From: G963691835 sp963691835
Lineage (GTDB): Bacteria; Pseudomonadota; Alphaproteobacteria; Thalassobaculales; Thalassobaculaceae
Direction: 5' to 3'
DNA: 64,000 nucleotides
Assembly: GCA_963691835.1 (NCBI GenBank)
Contig: OY829383.1
Coordinates: 5,084,001-5,148,000 of the forward strand
In this document: positions 1 through 9,334 of the stretch, piece after piece
Layout of the letters: every line of letters starts with the position of its first letter
Position numbering within the stretch: position 1 is the first letter of the stretch
Translations under genes and position numbers: made by a program
The notes under the pieces: generated by a model
The model's database searches: none
What the model was told of the DNA's origin: nothing
What the model saw: only the letters and a program-made list of their open reading frames with translations

Positions 1-1
1 A

Positions 2-67
2 CGCGACTTCCGCCGCCTTCCGTTGAACATCCGGATTCTGAGCAACCCGCCGAGCGGCATGCCATAG
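2..67 (+). CDS. possible C-terminal end of a protein (partial, left edge)
   Basis: An open frame enters from the left edge and stops with TAG at 65-67. It gives 21 residues ending RILSNPPSGMP. Nearly all third codon positions are G or C, as in real genes of this window, and a plus-strand gene ending here would be convergent with the deacetylase gene. The reverse strand also has an open GC3-rich frame, so the call is weak. No function can be assigned. Confidence 0.3.
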   Translation, partial: RDFRRLPLNIRILSNPPSGMP

Positions 68-158
68 AAGGGATTTGATCACCATTGACGCCTCCAAAGC
101 CCAATATGGGGCTTGGGGCGTAAGGAGAACAAGGTCCGTCTCAACCTCTGTCTTCTGT

Positions 159-1052
159 CTACGAACCGGGCACCGTGCCTTTTGGCAACCCCATGCAGTG
201 CCGCGCGATCGCCCCGGGTGTTGTCAGCCAGATCTCGTCCCGATGCGAAGTAATGTGCGTCAGGGCCCTGCGAAGCGCTCTGAGCCGGAAGGGCTGGCCA
301 ATGACAAAGGGGTGGATCACCACGGTACAGACCAACGGCCACTTGGCGGCCTGAAGAAGCATCTCATCGAACTGATCGACAATCATCGACTCGAACGCCC
401 GGGCGTCATGCTGGCGGAACACCATGGCAGGACTGTCGTTGATCTCGATGGAGTACGGAACGGAGAGGATCGGGCCGGACCGGGTTCGCATCCAAAACGG
501 CTGATCATCCGCCGGCCAATCCATCACGTAGCTGTAGCCGTCCTCTTTCAGAAGATCGAGCGTGACGGGCGTCTGCGCGAGGTAGGGTCCCAACCATCCC
601 TCCGGCCGGGTACCAAACGCGCCGGTCAGTCCTTCCGTCGTCTCCCGGATCAACCGCGCTTCATCCGCCTCGAACAGCACATCCTGGCGCTCCGCATTGG
701 TCCGGCCGTGGCCGACCACCTCGTCACCCCGGGCCTTGATCCGGTCAATGATTTGCGGGCACTCGTCGACAAGCAGCGCATTCAGATTGTGCGACGCGGG
801 CAACTCAAACTCATCCAACAGATCGAACAGATACCACTGCCCGACCCTGTTTCCGTAGTCGCGCCACGCAAAGTTTCTTGTGGTTTGGGGAGCGCCGACC
901 TGCGCGCTGTCCGACCCGAGCCCTTTCAGAAACCCGAAGACCTCGATGTTGTTGCAGATGGCGACGGCAAGCCTTTTCCCGCCAGGCCAGTCGTAGACGG
1001 GACGCTCTGGGAGCGGAACGTAGTCATATCGGTCGTGCATGGGCAGACGCAT
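159..1052 (-). CDS. polysaccharide deacetylase family protein (PuuE/allantoinase-like)
   Basis: This 297-residue protein resembles the NodB-fold polysaccharide deacetylases of the PuuE-like branch, which includes cofactor-independent allantoinases. Visible features are a conserved N-terminal strand (LAVAICNNIEVF), an RDYGNRVG segment, a VVGHGRTNAE motif in the position of the metal-binding histidines, GWLGPYLAQTP and a late VVIHPFVIGQP histidine motif. The ATG at 1052 was chosen because GGAGAGG lies six bases upstream; an open extension to 1196 has no such site. It is divergent from an isochorismatase-like gene about 100 bases away, so both may act on ureide- or amide-type compounds. The exact substrate cannot be read from the sequence. 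Confidence 0.8.
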   Translation of the reverse strand: MRLPMHDRYDYVPLPERPVYDWPGGKRLAVAICNNIEVFGFLKGLGSDSAQVGAPQTTRNFAWRDYGNRVGQWYLFDLLDEFELPASHNLNALLVDECPQIIDRIKARGDEVVGHGRTNAERQDVLFEADEARLIRETTEGLTGAFGTRPEGWLGPYLAQTPVTLDLLKEDGYSYVMDWPADDQPFWMRTRSGPILSVPYSIEINDSPAMVFRQHDARAFESMIVDQFDEMLLQAAKWPLVCTVVIHPFVIGQPFRLRALRRALTHITSHRDEIWLTTPGAIARHCMGLPKGTVPGS

Positions 1053-1155
1053 TCGTTCCTCTCCAGACCTACAACAAGGAAGGACCCAAACTTGACAAGG
1101 GTCCCGCACCGCCGTCAATTCGACAGCGTTTCTGAAGGCAATACGGGAGTGGCCA

Positions 1156-1833
1156 ATGCGGCCCTGGTCCGGGATCATCAGTGAGGATGAGGACAAGCGC
1201 TATGACGCCGCCGGTTTCGGGCGGCCGTCGGGTATTGGCAGCAGGCCAGCGCTGCTGATCATCGATGTTCAGTACAGAACGGTTGGGACCCAGCGGGTGC
1301 CCTATTGGGATGCGATCAAGGAGTATCCGACGGCGTGCGGTGATGCGGGATGGTCCGCGGTCGACAACATCGTGCGGCTGTTGGAGGCGTTCCGGGCGAA
1401 CGGGTTTCCCGTGCTCTATCCCCACGTCGCTCCAAAGAACGCGGCGACGGACAGCGGGCGCCTTGCGGAGAAAGTCCCGGCGATCATGACCGTCGATGCC
1501 AAAGGGTACGACTTCGTCGCCGAGATCGCGCCCGTGGACGGCGATGTGCTTCTGCCAAAGAAACACCCCAGTGCTTTCTTCGGAACGCCGCTTGCCAGTC
1601 ACCTGATCGATCTGCAGGCGGACACATTGTTCGTAACCGGATGCACCACAAGCGGCTGTGTCCGCTCGTCCGTCACCGATGCATTTGCCTACAATTTCAA
1701 GGTCGTCGTACCCGAAGACGCGGTTTATGACCGGAGCCCGACCAGCCACGCGGTGAACCTGTGGGACATGAACGCCAAATACGCGGACGTCATGACGACG
1801 GACGCCGCCCTGTCTTTGCTGATGCCCAAGTAA
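1156..1833 (+). CDS. isochorismatase-like cysteine hydrolase (maleamate / N-carbamoylsarcosine amidase type)
   Basis: A 225-residue alpha/beta cysteine hydrolase. The family's catalytic triad is visible: Asp37 in LLIIDVQ, Lys135 in PKKHPSAFFGT and Cys168 in GCTTSGCVRSS. The length and the SAFFGT and TTSGCVR motifs fit the amidohydrolase branch (maleamate amidohydrolase, N-carbamoylsarcosine amidase) better than true isochorismatases. It would release ammonia from a small carbamoyl or amide substrate in the cytoplasm. The start is preceded by GGGAG. The GMC oxidoreductase gene follows on the same strand after about 110 bases, suggesting one transcription unit. The substrate is not determinable. 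Confidence 0.86.
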   Translation: MRPWSGIISEDEDKRYDAAGFGRPSGIGSRPALLIIDVQYRTVGTQRVPYWDAIKEYPTACGDAGWSAVDNIVRLLEAFRANGFPVLYPHVAPKNAATDSGRLAEKVPAIMTVDAKGYDFVAEIAPVDGDVLLPKKHPSAFFGTPLASHLIDLQADTLFVTGCTTSGCVRSSVTDAFAYNFKVVVPEDAVYDRSPTSHAVNLWDMNAKYADVMTTDAALSLLMPK

Positions 1834-1941
1834 GAAGACCCATTCGGGTCCGACTATCCAAACCGCTCCGCCTGCGTGTCCAAATCAGGCGAGACCGTAT
1901 CCAACCGCCATGGTCCCATCTGCCCGACTGGGGGGCGAGGC

Positions 1942-3549
1942 ATGAACGGCGGGATCGAGGCATTCGACTACGTCATCATCGGGGGCGGATCGGCTGGCGG
2001 GTTCCTGACGCTGCGGCTTTCCGAAGACCCGGAGTGCCGGGTCCTGTTGCTGGAAGCGGGCGGTTCGGACCGGCACTGGTCTGTTGTGATGCCAGCGGCA
2101 GCCCGTCACAACTTCACCGGCGGGCCTCGGAACTGGTGTTTCAGCACCGAGCCAGAGCCCCATATGGACGGCCGCCGGATCTTCCAGCCGCGCGGAAAGG
2201 TGCTGGGCGGATCATCCTCTCTCAATGGCATGGTCTACGTCCGCGGGAATGCCAAGGACTTTGACGGCTGGGAAGAGGGCGGAGCCGAGGGCTGGGCCTA
2301 CGACGACGTCCTTCCCTACTTCCGGAAGCTGGAGCGGTATGGCTGGGGACCGGACACCTATCGCGGCGCGGATGGGCCGGTGAAGGTCGAACGGCTCGGA
2401 AACAATCATCCGCTGGAGGACGCCTTTCTCAAGGCGGCGGTGGAGGCTGGATACGGGAGAACGGACGACTACAACGGTGCGAACCAAGAGGGAGTGTCGG
2501 AGTTCGATGCAAACCAGTCCGGTGGACGCCGGTGGGGCACGGGACACGCCTGCATACGCCCCGCCCGGGCCCGCCGGAACGTCGTGGTCCGAACACATGC
2601 CAGGGCAACCAAGTTGCTGATGGAGAATGGCCGGGCCCTGGGCGTCCGCTATCTCCAGAACGGCCAGGAGCGAACGGTCTATGCGGGCCGCGAAGTGGTG
2701 CTGTCGGCGGGCGCCATTCAGTCACCCCATCTTCTCATGCTTTCGGGGATCGGCCCGGCCGACCATCTCCGCACAAACGGCATTAAGCCGATCGTTGATC
2801 TTCCAGGCGTCGGCGAGAACCTGCAGGACCACCTGGAAGCGCATCTGAAATTTCGCTGCCCCCGGGGCCGCTCCAAGAACCACCTCCCCAAGCGGCATCG
2901 GATCGTCCTGCTGGGGCTCCAGTGGTTTCTGTTCCGCACCGGCGAGGCGGCAACGACACAGAGCCGGGTTGGAGGCTTCCTCAGAACCGATCCGTTCGTC
3001 GACTATCCGGACATGCAGTACCACTTCTGGCCCTACCTGCTGGACGGCTGGTCCCCCATGCCGAACGATGACGGATACACATTCTCGGTCGGGCCTGTTC
3101 GCGCGGAGTCGCGAGGGTGGGTTCGGCTTGCATCCAACGATCCGACGGCGGCGCCGATCATGCGCCTCAACGGGCTATCAACCGAAAAGGACATCGACGA
3201 CTTCCGGAAAGCGGTCCGGATCACCCGGGACATCGCGCGCCAACCGGCCTTCGACGGTTTAAACCTTGGTGAGATCTCACCGGGTGCGGGCGTCACGTCC
3301 GACGACGATATCGACGCGTATGTCCGCCAACACGCGAACAGCGCCTACCATCCCTGCGGGACGTGCAAGATGGGTACGGATCCGATGGCCGTCGTCGACC
3401 CGAAGCTTCGGGTCTATGGCGTCGAGCGGCTCCGGGTTGTTGACGCGTCGATCATGCCGACCATCACCAACGGCAACATCAACGCGCCCACCATGATGAT
3501 TGGTGAGAAAGGCGCCGACATGATCCGGCAGACGCCGCCGGACGCCTAG
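1942..3549 (+). CDS. GMC family FAD-dependent oxidoreductase (choline dehydrogenase-like)
   Basis: A 535-residue flavoprotein of the glucose-methanol-choline family. The N-terminal dinucleotide-binding motif is DYVIIGGGSAGG, followed by the GMC signature around GKVLGGSSSLNGMVYVRG. The second signature is GAIQSPHLLMLSGIGP. Near the C-terminus come the active-site histidine region (NSAYHPCGTCKMG) and DASIMPTITNGNINAPTMMIGEKGA. These proteins oxidise primary or secondary alcohols to aldehydes or ketones. The ATG at 1942 has GGGGCGAGG directly upstream; a GTG at 1876 would add a proline- and glycine-rich stretch unlike the family. It lies downstream of the isochorismatase-like gene and is convergent with the rhodanese gene six bases away. 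Choline is possible but not shown as substrate. Confidence 0.88.
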   Translation: MNGGIEAFDYVIIGGGSAGGFLTLRLSEDPECRVLLLEAGGSDRHWSVVMPAAARHNFTGGPRNWCFSTEPEPHMDGRRIFQPRGKVLGGSSSLNGMVYVRGNAKDFDGWEEGGAEGWAYDDVLPYFRKLERYGWGPDTYRGADGPVKVERLGNNHPLEDAFLKAAVEAGYGRTDDYNGANQEGVSEFDANQSGGRRWGTGHACIRPARARRNVVVRTHARATKLLMENGRALGVRYLQNGQERTVYAGREVVLSAGAIQSPHLLMLSGIGPADHLRTNGIKPIVDLPGVGENLQDHLEAHLKFRCPRGRSKNHLPKRHRIVLLGLQWFLFRTGEAATTQSRVGGFLRTDPFVDYPDMQYHFWPYLLDGWSPMPNDDGYTFSVGPVRAESRGWVRLASNDPTAAPIMRLNGLSTEKDIDDFRKAVRITRDIARQPAFDGLNLGEISPGAGVTSDDDIDAYVRQHANSAYHPCGTCKMGTDPMAVVDPKLRVYGVERLRVVDASIMPTITNGNINAPTMMIGEKGADMIRQTPPDA

Positions 3550-3555
3550 CGCCCG

Positions 3556-5151
3556 TCAGTCCCAGTGCTTGAAGGTCACCCCGCCCGGTTTCTTGATCTG
3601 CTCGACCAGCGCGATCTCCCAGACGAGATAGTCGTTCATCGCCTTCTCGATCTCTTCCTTGTTCGAGCGGTCATAGGGCCGGTGATAGACGTCGTCGGTG
3701 GGAGACAACGGGTCCCCCATACCCGCGGCGAGCGGCAGCTCGGCGGCTTTCCACGCATCAAGACCGCCGACGAGGACCGAAGCCTCAAGACCGGCGGCCT
3801 GCAACTCGGCTGCCGCCAGCAGCGCCTGACGATCATCGGGCGCCATGACGATCACGGCACCGCCCCCCAGCGCTGCCATGTCCTCGGACAACCGGCTCCG
3901 GATGGCGAACCGCGCGCCTTCGGGATGGGTTTCCCGATGCGTCAGGCTCCGCGAGAGATTGAGGAGCGTGGCCCCACCCTCCATCGCGGCCTTCGCCGCC
4001 TGCGCACCCAACGTAGGAACATCCCCGGGCAATCCACCCAGCATCAATGGCGATCGCGGACCCGTCTCCAACCCCAGCCCAGCCGCGAAATGGTCGAGGA
4101 CATAAACCTCCTGCCACCCAAGTTGTGCCAGCCAGCTGGCTGTCATCAGCGCGCGGACCTTCCGGTCATCGAACAGCACGACGCGGGCGCCGCGCACGGA
4201 GATGTAGGCATCTGTCGACTGTACAAGTTGGCCGCCGGGCGCATGACGGGCGCCAGCCGGGTGTGCTGCGGCGAACTCTTCAGCCGTTCGCACATCCAGG
4301 ATGTAGAGGGTTCGGTCAGTTTCGCTCCCCCAAGCCTTGATCTGATCAACTGAGGCCCGGCGAATGCCAAACCGGCTGCCCACGGCCTCAGCACGGGAGA
4401 CGGCCTCCTCCTCGGTTGCGGGCGTTACGGAGGCGATGTGCTTTTCGTTCCCGTGCTCCAGCGTGTGGCCGGCCAGATGCCAGCCCATGGTGCCGTTCTC
4501 CAACGCCACGACCTTGTTCGGAATGCCCGCATTGATGAGCGACTGGGCACCGATGATGCTGCGTGTGCGCCCCGCACAGTTCACGACGACGGTCGTGTCG
4601 GGGTCCGGCGCCACCTCGCCAATGCGATAGACCAGTTCCGCGCCGGGCATGTCGATCCCGCGGGGAATGTTCATGACGCGGTACTCGCTCATCGGCCGGC
4701 TGTCGACGACCACGAGCTTCTCGCCCCCGTCCATCATGGCCTTGAGTTGGTCTGCCGTGACGCGGGGGGTGCCGTAGGCGTGTTCCACGAACTCACCAAA
4801 GGCTTTGCTGGGAACATAGAGACCGCTGAAAAGCTCATACCCGGCCGCGGCCCACCCTTCCGTGCCACCGTCGAGCACTGCCACGTTCGAGTATCCAAAT
4901 CCGGCGAGGCGCCGTGCCGCCGTCTCAGCCAATCCCTCGCCACCGTCGCATAGGACCAACCGGGTATCCCGGCGGGGCACCAGATCGCCGATCATCAACT
5001 CCAGCTTGGACAGCGGAACGTTCCCCGCTGACAGGAGATGGCGCGCGCCGAACACCCCCTCCTCCCGAACGTCGATGAGCGCGACCTCGCCATCGCCGTC
5101 CAAAAGGGCAAGCAGGGCCGTCGCGTCGATCATCTCAAATGCATCCGCCAT
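3556..5151 (-). CDS. protein with four tandem rhodanese-like domains
   Basis: This 531-residue cytoplasmic protein consists of four rhodanese-like units (about residues 5-105, 128-230, 262-365 and 382-475) plus a short tail. Domains 1 and 2 keep a cysteine at the active-site loop (Cys68 in LVLCDGG; Cys192 in VVNCAGRTRS). Domain 3 has Asp328 (VVLFDDRK) and domain 4 has VIVMAPDDR, so both lack the sulfur-carrying cysteine. Rhodaneses transfer sulfane sulfur or act as redox or sulfur carriers; the dead domains may be structural. The ATG at 5151 has GGGAGGA upstream, so it is preferred to the TTG at 5166. The ABC-F gene lies upstream on the same strand with a 30-base gap. Confidence 0.87.
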   Translation of the reverse strand: MADAFEMIDATALLALLDGDGEVALIDVREEGVFGARHLLSAGNVPLSKLELMIGDLVPRRDTRLVLCDGGEGLAETAARRLAGFGYSNVAVLDGGTEGWAAAGYELFSGLYVPSKAFGEFVEHAYGTPRVTADQLKAMMDGGEKLVVVDSRPMSEYRVMNIPRGIDMPGAELVYRIGEVAPDPDTTVVVNCAGRTRSIIGAQSLINAGIPNKVVALENGTMGWHLAGHTLEHGNEKHIASVTPATEEEAVSRAEAVGSRFGIRRASVDQIKAWGSETDRTLYILDVRTAEEFAAAHPAGARHAPGGQLVQSTDAYISVRGARVVLFDDRKVRALMTASWLAQLGWQEVYVLDHFAAGLGLETGPRSPLMLGGLPGDVPTLGAQAAKAAMEGGATLLNLSRSLTHRETHPEGARFAIRSRLSEDMAALGGGAVIVMAPDDRQALLAAAELQAAGLEASVLVGGLDAWKAAELPLAAGMGDPLSPTDDVYHRPYDRSNKEEIEKAMNDYLVWEIALVEQIKKPGGVTFKHWD

Positions 5152-5181
5152 GGGGCGTCCTCCCAAGTCTCATCGGCGCGG

Positions 5182-7095
5182 TTAACCCGCTGCCTCCAGT
5201 TCCGCCTCCGCCGCGAGCCACCGCTCCTCGACATCGGCAATTTCCTTGTCCAGTTCCGCCTTCTTCATCGCGAGCTTCTGAACCTCGGCTGTCGATTTCT
5301 CCCAGGTCGCCGGGTCTGCCATCGTCGCCATCAGCGCTTCCCGGTCTTTCGTCAGACGCTCCAGCCTCTTCTCGGCATCCTTGGCGGCCTTCCGTACTGA
5401 CGCCATCTGTTGCCGACGGTCCGCCGCCGCCTTTCGCGCGTCCCGGCGCCCCTCCCGCGTGTTCTCGGCAATAGGACCGTCCGGTGCCAGCCTATCGGCG
5501 GCCTTGTCCGAATTCGTGCTTCGCTGGTCCCGCACCCATTTCCGATAGGCGTCCATGTCGTCATCGAAGGGCCGGACCGTACCGTTCGCGACCAACCAGA
5601 GCCTATCCACGGTCAGTTCCACGAGACGCCGGTCGTGGCTGATCAGGATCACCGCCCCCTTGTAGTCGTTCAACGCTTGAACCAGCGCGTCCCGCGCATC
5701 GATGTCCAGATGGTTGGTGGGCTCGTCAAGGATCAGGACATGAGGCCGGTCATGGGTCACCAACGCAATCGTCAGCCTGGCTTTCTCTCCGCCGGAGAGG
5801 TGCTTCACCTTGGTCGTCTGCTTGTCCTGGACGAGACCAACATTGCCGAGCCTCGCGCGAACCCGGTCCGGCGGCTGTCCCGGCATCAGCCGGGCCATAT
5901 GCTCGGTCGCCGTATCCTCGGGCACCAAGTCCTCAACCTGATGTTGGGCGAAGAACCCGATGCGGAGCTTGGCCGCCCGGTGCCCGTCCCCCGACATCGA
6001 CTGCAAACGGCCGGCGATCAGCTTTGCAAGCGTCGACTTGCCATTGCCGTTCTGCCCGAGAAGCCCGATCCGGTCGTCCGCGTCGAGCCGCAGAGAAAGA
6101 TTCGAGAGAACCGGCTTTCCCGGGAGGTAGCCGACCGACGTCTTATCGAACGTGACCAGCGGCGGGGGCATCTCTTCCGGCTCCGGAAAGCGGAACACGG
6201 TCGTCGGTTCGCTCACGGCGGGCGGAAGGGTGCCCATCCGCTCCAGCGCCTTGATGCGGGATTGAGCCTGTCTGGCTTTACTGGCCTTGTATCGGAAGCG
6301 GTCGATGAACGCCTGCATGTGCTTGCGCTGCGCCTCCTGCTTCGTGCGCTGCGCTTCCAGCAGGGCCAGTTTCTCTTCCCGCGTCCGCTCAAACCGGTCG
6401 TAGGCGCCGGTGTAGTAGGTGAGCTTCCCCCCCTCAAGGTGCAGGATTCCGTCGACTGCCTTGTTCAGAAGGTCCCGGTCGTGGCTGACGATGATCATGG
6501 TCTTGGGGTAGCGCTGAAGATGCGCTTCGAGCCACATGGTGGCCTCAAGATCCAGGTGGTTCGTCGGCTCATCCAGGAGGAGCAGTTCCGGCTCGGCGAA
6601 CAGCATCCCAGCGATCGACACCCGCATGCGCCAACCGCCGGAGAAGCTTGAGAGGGGTTGCTCCTGCATCTCGGCGCTGAAACCGAGACCGGAGAGAATT
6701 CGCGCCGCGCGGGCCGGGGCCGCATGCGCGCCGATGTCCGCAAGCCGGGTTTCGATCTCGGCGATCCGAAGGGGGTCGTCCGTCACCTCCCGTTCGGCCA
6801 TCAAGGTCGCCCGGTCGTGATCGGCGGCCAGCACCGTCTCAAGCGGCGTGGCGGAACCGGCCGGGGCCTCCTGGGCCACCATCCCAATGCCGGCGTTGTC
6901 GTCACCCACCCCGGTGACGCCGATTGACCCGCTGTCCGCCTGATACTCCTGGGTCAGCAGTTTCAACAACGTCGACTTACCAGTGCCATTCCGGCCCACC
7001 AGTCCGACCTTATGGCCGTCCGGAATCGTGGCCGAGGCCTCGTCGAACAGGACGCGGCCGGCAATGCGAAATGTCATGTCTCGGATGACGATCAT
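5182..7095 (-). CDS. ABC-F family ATP-binding protein (YheS/Uup-like)
   Basis: A 637-residue soluble protein with two ABC ATPase domains and no membrane segments, the plan of ABC-F translation factors. Domain 1 has Walker A GRNGTGKST, signature SFSGGWRMR and Walker B LLLLDEPTNHLD. A charged linker (residues about 240-310) follows. Domain 2 has GQNGNGKST, LSGGEKARLTIAL and LILDEPTNHLD. The last 110 residues are rich in Lys, Glu and Ala and look like the C-terminal coiled coil of Uup/YheS-type members. SFSGGWRMR is typical of the YheS branch. Such proteins bind the ribosomal E site and relieve stalling. The start MIVIRDMTF matches the family; no clear ribosome site was seen. It is divergent from the EamA gene. 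Confidence 0.9.
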   Translation of the reverse strand: MIVIRDMTFRIAGRVLFDEASATIPDGHKVGLVGRNGTGKSTLLKLLTQEYQADSGSIGVTGVGDDNAGIGMVAQEAPAGSATPLETVLAADHDRATLMAEREVTDDPLRIAEIETRLADIGAHAAPARAARILSGLGFSAEMQEQPLSSFSGGWRMRVSIAGMLFAEPELLLLDEPTNHLDLEATMWLEAHLQRYPKTMIIVSHDRDLLNKAVDGILHLEGGKLTYYTGAYDRFERTREEKLALLEAQRTKQEAQRKHMQAFIDRFRYKASKARQAQSRIKALERMGTLPPAVSEPTTVFRFPEPEEMPPPLVTFDKTSVGYLPGKPVLSNLSLRLDADDRIGLLGQNGNGKSTLAKLIAGRLQSMSGDGHRAAKLRIGFFAQHQVEDLVPEDTATEHMARLMPGQPPDRVRARLGNVGLVQDKQTTKVKHLSGGEKARLTIALVTHDRPHVLILDEPTNHLDIDARDALVQALNDYKGAVILISHDRRLVELTVDRLWLVANGTVRPFDDDMDAYRKWVRDQRSTNSDKAADRLAPDGPIAENTREGRRDARKAAADRRQQMASVRKAAKDAEKRLERLTKDREALMATMADPATWEKSTAEVQKLAMKKAELDKEIADVEERWLAAEAELEAAG

Positions 7096-7142
7096 GCGCG
7101 GCGTGATAGCATTCGAACCCGATCCCGCCAATCCGGCACGAC

Positions 7143-8078
7143 ATGACAACCGACAAAGCGCCCCCGACACAGTCCCATCCGATGCGCGGTATCCTCTGCA
7201 TGATCGCGGGAGTCGCTGTGCTGGCGGTGAACGACGGCATCGCCAAACACCTCACGGAAACCTACTCCGTCGGTCAGGTATTGGCGCTCCGCGGCACGGC
7301 CGTCGTGGTCCTTCTCGTCGCCTCTCAGGCTATTCTGGGACGCCTTGACCGGTTCCGGGTGGTACATCGGCCGCTTCAGCTGACCCGTGGCGGGCTGATG
7401 TCGATCAGCACCTACTGTTTCGTCACCGGCCTCGCGCTTCTGCCGCTCGCGGATGCCACAGCGATCTCGTTCGCCGGACCGATCCTGACGACGGCGATGG
7501 CAGTACCTCTCTTGGGCGAAACGGTGGGCTGGCGGCGCGGCCTCGCGGTGTGCGCAGGCTTTGCGGGTGTTCTGGTGATGCTTCAACCGACCCCGGACGC
7601 CTTTCAATTGGCGGCACTTGCACCGCTGGGGGCGGCATTCTTTGGGGGTTTACGCGACATCGTCACCCGGAAGCTCGGCAGCACCAGCGACGGCACCCTG
7701 TCCATTCTCCTGGTGTCCACAACGATGGTGACAGCCCTGGGCTGGGGTAGCTTCCTTGTCGGAGACTGGGCGCCGCTCAACCTGGACGACCTGGCTTTCA
7801 TCATCATCAGCGGCATTCTTGTCGGCTTGGCCCAGGCCCTGACGATCGAAGCGTTCCGGTGGGGCGAAGTCGGGCTCGTCTCACCGTTTAAGTACACCGG
7901 CCTCGTCTGGGCGGTGGTCATTGGCTTCATCTTTTGGGGCGATTGGCCAACCGGTACGACGTGGATCGGTGTCGGCCTTGTGGTGGGCAGCGGGGTTTAT
8001 ATCATGCGCCGGGAAACCGCTCTGGCCCGCCTCGCCAAGACAACGGCCGAAGACAACCGCTCCGGGGAGCCTGCTTGA
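7143..8078 (+). CDS. EamA/DMT family transporter
   Basis: A 311-residue inner-membrane protein with about ten hydrophobic helices arranged as two EamA repeats, as in drug/metabolite transporter superfamily permeases. Typical features are the early MIAGVAVLAVNDGIAK helix, the conserved LLGETVGWRRG motif ending the first repeat and the F-WG-WP motif near the end of the second. The substrate is unknown; relatives export amino acids, purines or other metabolites. Its TGA shares one base with the ATG of the creatininase-family gene (TGATG), so the two are likely translationally coupled and the transporter may serve that pathway. The start lies 47 bases from the divergent ABC-F start. Confidence 0.87.
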   Translation: MTTDKAPPTQSHPMRGILCMIAGVAVLAVNDGIAKHLTETYSVGQVLALRGTAVVVLLVASQAILGRLDRFRVVHRPLQLTRGGLMSISTYCFVTGLALLPLADATAISFAGPILTTAMAVPLLGETVGWRRGLAVCAGFAGVLVMLQPTPDAFQLAALAPLGAAFFGGLRDIVTRKLGSTSDGTLSILLVSTTMVTALGWGSFLVGDWAPLNLDDLAFIIISGILVGLAQALTIEAFRWGEVGLVSPFKYTGLVWAVVIGFIFWGDWPTGTTWIGVGLVVGSGVYIMRRETALARLAKTTAEDNRSGEPA

Positions 8079-8863
8079 TGAGTTCCGCGTTCCTCGACTG
8101 GACAGCCCTTACGACCATCGACGCCCAGACGCTCGACCCGGACCACAGCATCGCCGTGCTGCCGATGGCCGCCATCGAGCAGCACGGCCCGCACCTGCCC
8201 ATCGGCACGGATCTGTTCATCAACAACGGCATCCTCGATGCGGTCCAGCCGGTCTCCGGCCTGGATGTCGACATCTACCGATTGCCACCGCTGACGATCG
8301 GGAAGTCGGATGAGCACCAGTCCTTCGCCGGAACGCTCAGCCTGTCGTCCGCCACGTTGGCCAATACGGTGCTTGAGATGGCCAATGGGCTGGCGAATAG
8401 CGGGGTGCGGAAACTTCTGATCTTCAACAGCCATGGCGGAAACCCGGAGGTTATCCGCATCTGCACACGGGCCCTCCGGCAGCGTTTCCAAATGCTGGCG
8501 GTCGAAGCATCCTGGGGGCGGTTCGGGCTGCCGGACGGGCTGATGCCGGCGGAAGACGTGGCGCACGATCTCCACGCGGGCTTTATCGAAACGTCCATGA
8601 TGCTGCACCTAAGACCGGACCTCGTGCGCCGCCATGCCATTGCGGCCGTGGAGCCCAAGTCCCGGGATTGGGAGGAGGATCACGAGATCCTGATGCCAGA
8701 GGGCGTCGTTTCGTTTGGCTGGCAGACCGAGGACCTTCATCCCTCCGGCGTCATCGGCGACCCGTCGCATGCGACCGCGGAGGCAGGCGCGGAGATCATT
8801 GCCCACTGCGCGAAGACGGTCGGTACCGTCCTGGCGGACATGGCACGATTTCGCTGGACCTAA
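8078..8863 (+). CDS. creatininase family protein
   Basis: A 261-residue metalloenzyme of the creatininase/MftE superfamily. The metal-binding pattern is complete: Glu and His in IEQHGPHLPIGTD, the Asp of that motif, His in NSHGGN and Glu in GFIETSMML. Members hydrolyse or form cyclic amides (creatinine, riboflavin-pathway formamides, mycofactocin precursor). Here it follows an EamA permease with a one-base overlap, with GGGGAG eight bases before the ATG. A role in opening a cyclic amide or similar N-compound is inferred from this family and from the amidases around it; the substrate is not determined. It is convergent with a response regulator gene. Confidence 0.86.
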   Translation: MSSAFLDWTALTTIDAQTLDPDHSIAVLPMAAIEQHGPHLPIGTDLFINNGILDAVQPVSGLDVDIYRLPPLTIGKSDEHQSFAGTLSLSSATLANTVLEMANGLANSGVRKLLIFNSHGGNPEVIRICTRALRQRFQMLAVEASWGRFGLPDGLMPAEDVAHDLHAGFIETSMMLHLRPDLVRRHAIAAVEPKSRDWEEDHEILMPEGVVSFGWQTEDLHPSGVIGDPSHATAEAGAEIIAHCAKTVGTVLADMARFRWT

Positions 8864-8881
8864 TTGGCCCGGCAGCGGAGT

Positions 8882-9334
8882 TCAGGGAACAGTTTTCGAC
8901 CAATCGCCAGCCGCTTCACGATCTAGGTCTTCACGGGCGGCGAAGTATCGCCCCAGATGCTCCTTGAACGTTGGAAGCGTGAACGGCTTCACAAGGAAAT
9001 CGTTGCAGCCCATGGACAGGGCCTGAGAGACGAGGTCCTTGGAATGGGTCGCCGTCATCATCACGACCCAGGTGCTGGATTCTGTGTTTCTGAATTCACC
9101 CAGGACCTGCAGCCCATTCACATGCGGCATCAGGATGTCGCAAAACAGGATGTCGTAGGTATTGTCGCCGAGATAGACCAAGCCTTCCGAGCCATCGCTC
9201 GCACTATCGATCTCGACCTCGATCTTCAGCTTCATGAAATAGATTTCGATCATCCGGCTGGCGAGCGGATGATCGTCGATGATCAGAACCCGAAGCGGCG
9301 CTTCATTGGGCGTTGCTGAACCGAGAGTTGGCAC
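8882..9334 (-). CDS. stand-alone response regulator receiver protein (CheY-like)
   Basis: A 150-residue single receiver domain without output domain. Conserved residues are the acidic pair in LIIDDHP (Asp20, Asp21), phospho-acceptor Asp66 in LFCDILMP, the threonine in MMTATHS and Lys116 in FLVKPF. About 25 extra residues follow the domain. The GTG at 9334 is chosen because AAGGAGAG sits just upstream; an in-frame TTG at 9358 would place that site inside the gene. No cognate histidine kinase is adjacent; a chemoreceptor at 22.9 kb and a histidine kinase at 59.9 kb are elsewhere in the window, and no link is shown. It probably signals by protein-protein contact. Confidence 0.87.
   Translation of the reverse strand: MPTLGSATPNEAPLRVLIIDDHPLASRMIEIYFMKLKIEVEIDSASDGSEGLVYLGDNTYDILFCDILMPHVNGLQVLGEFRNTESSTWVVMMTATHSKDLVSQALSMGCNDFLVKPFTLPTFKEHLGRYFAAREDLDREAAGDWSKTVP

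Noticed and set aside
75..1184. A 369-residue open frame on the plus strand over the deacetylase gene
   Set aside because: It is the antisense of a well-supported gene, with no recognisable motif; long shadow frames are expected at this GC content.
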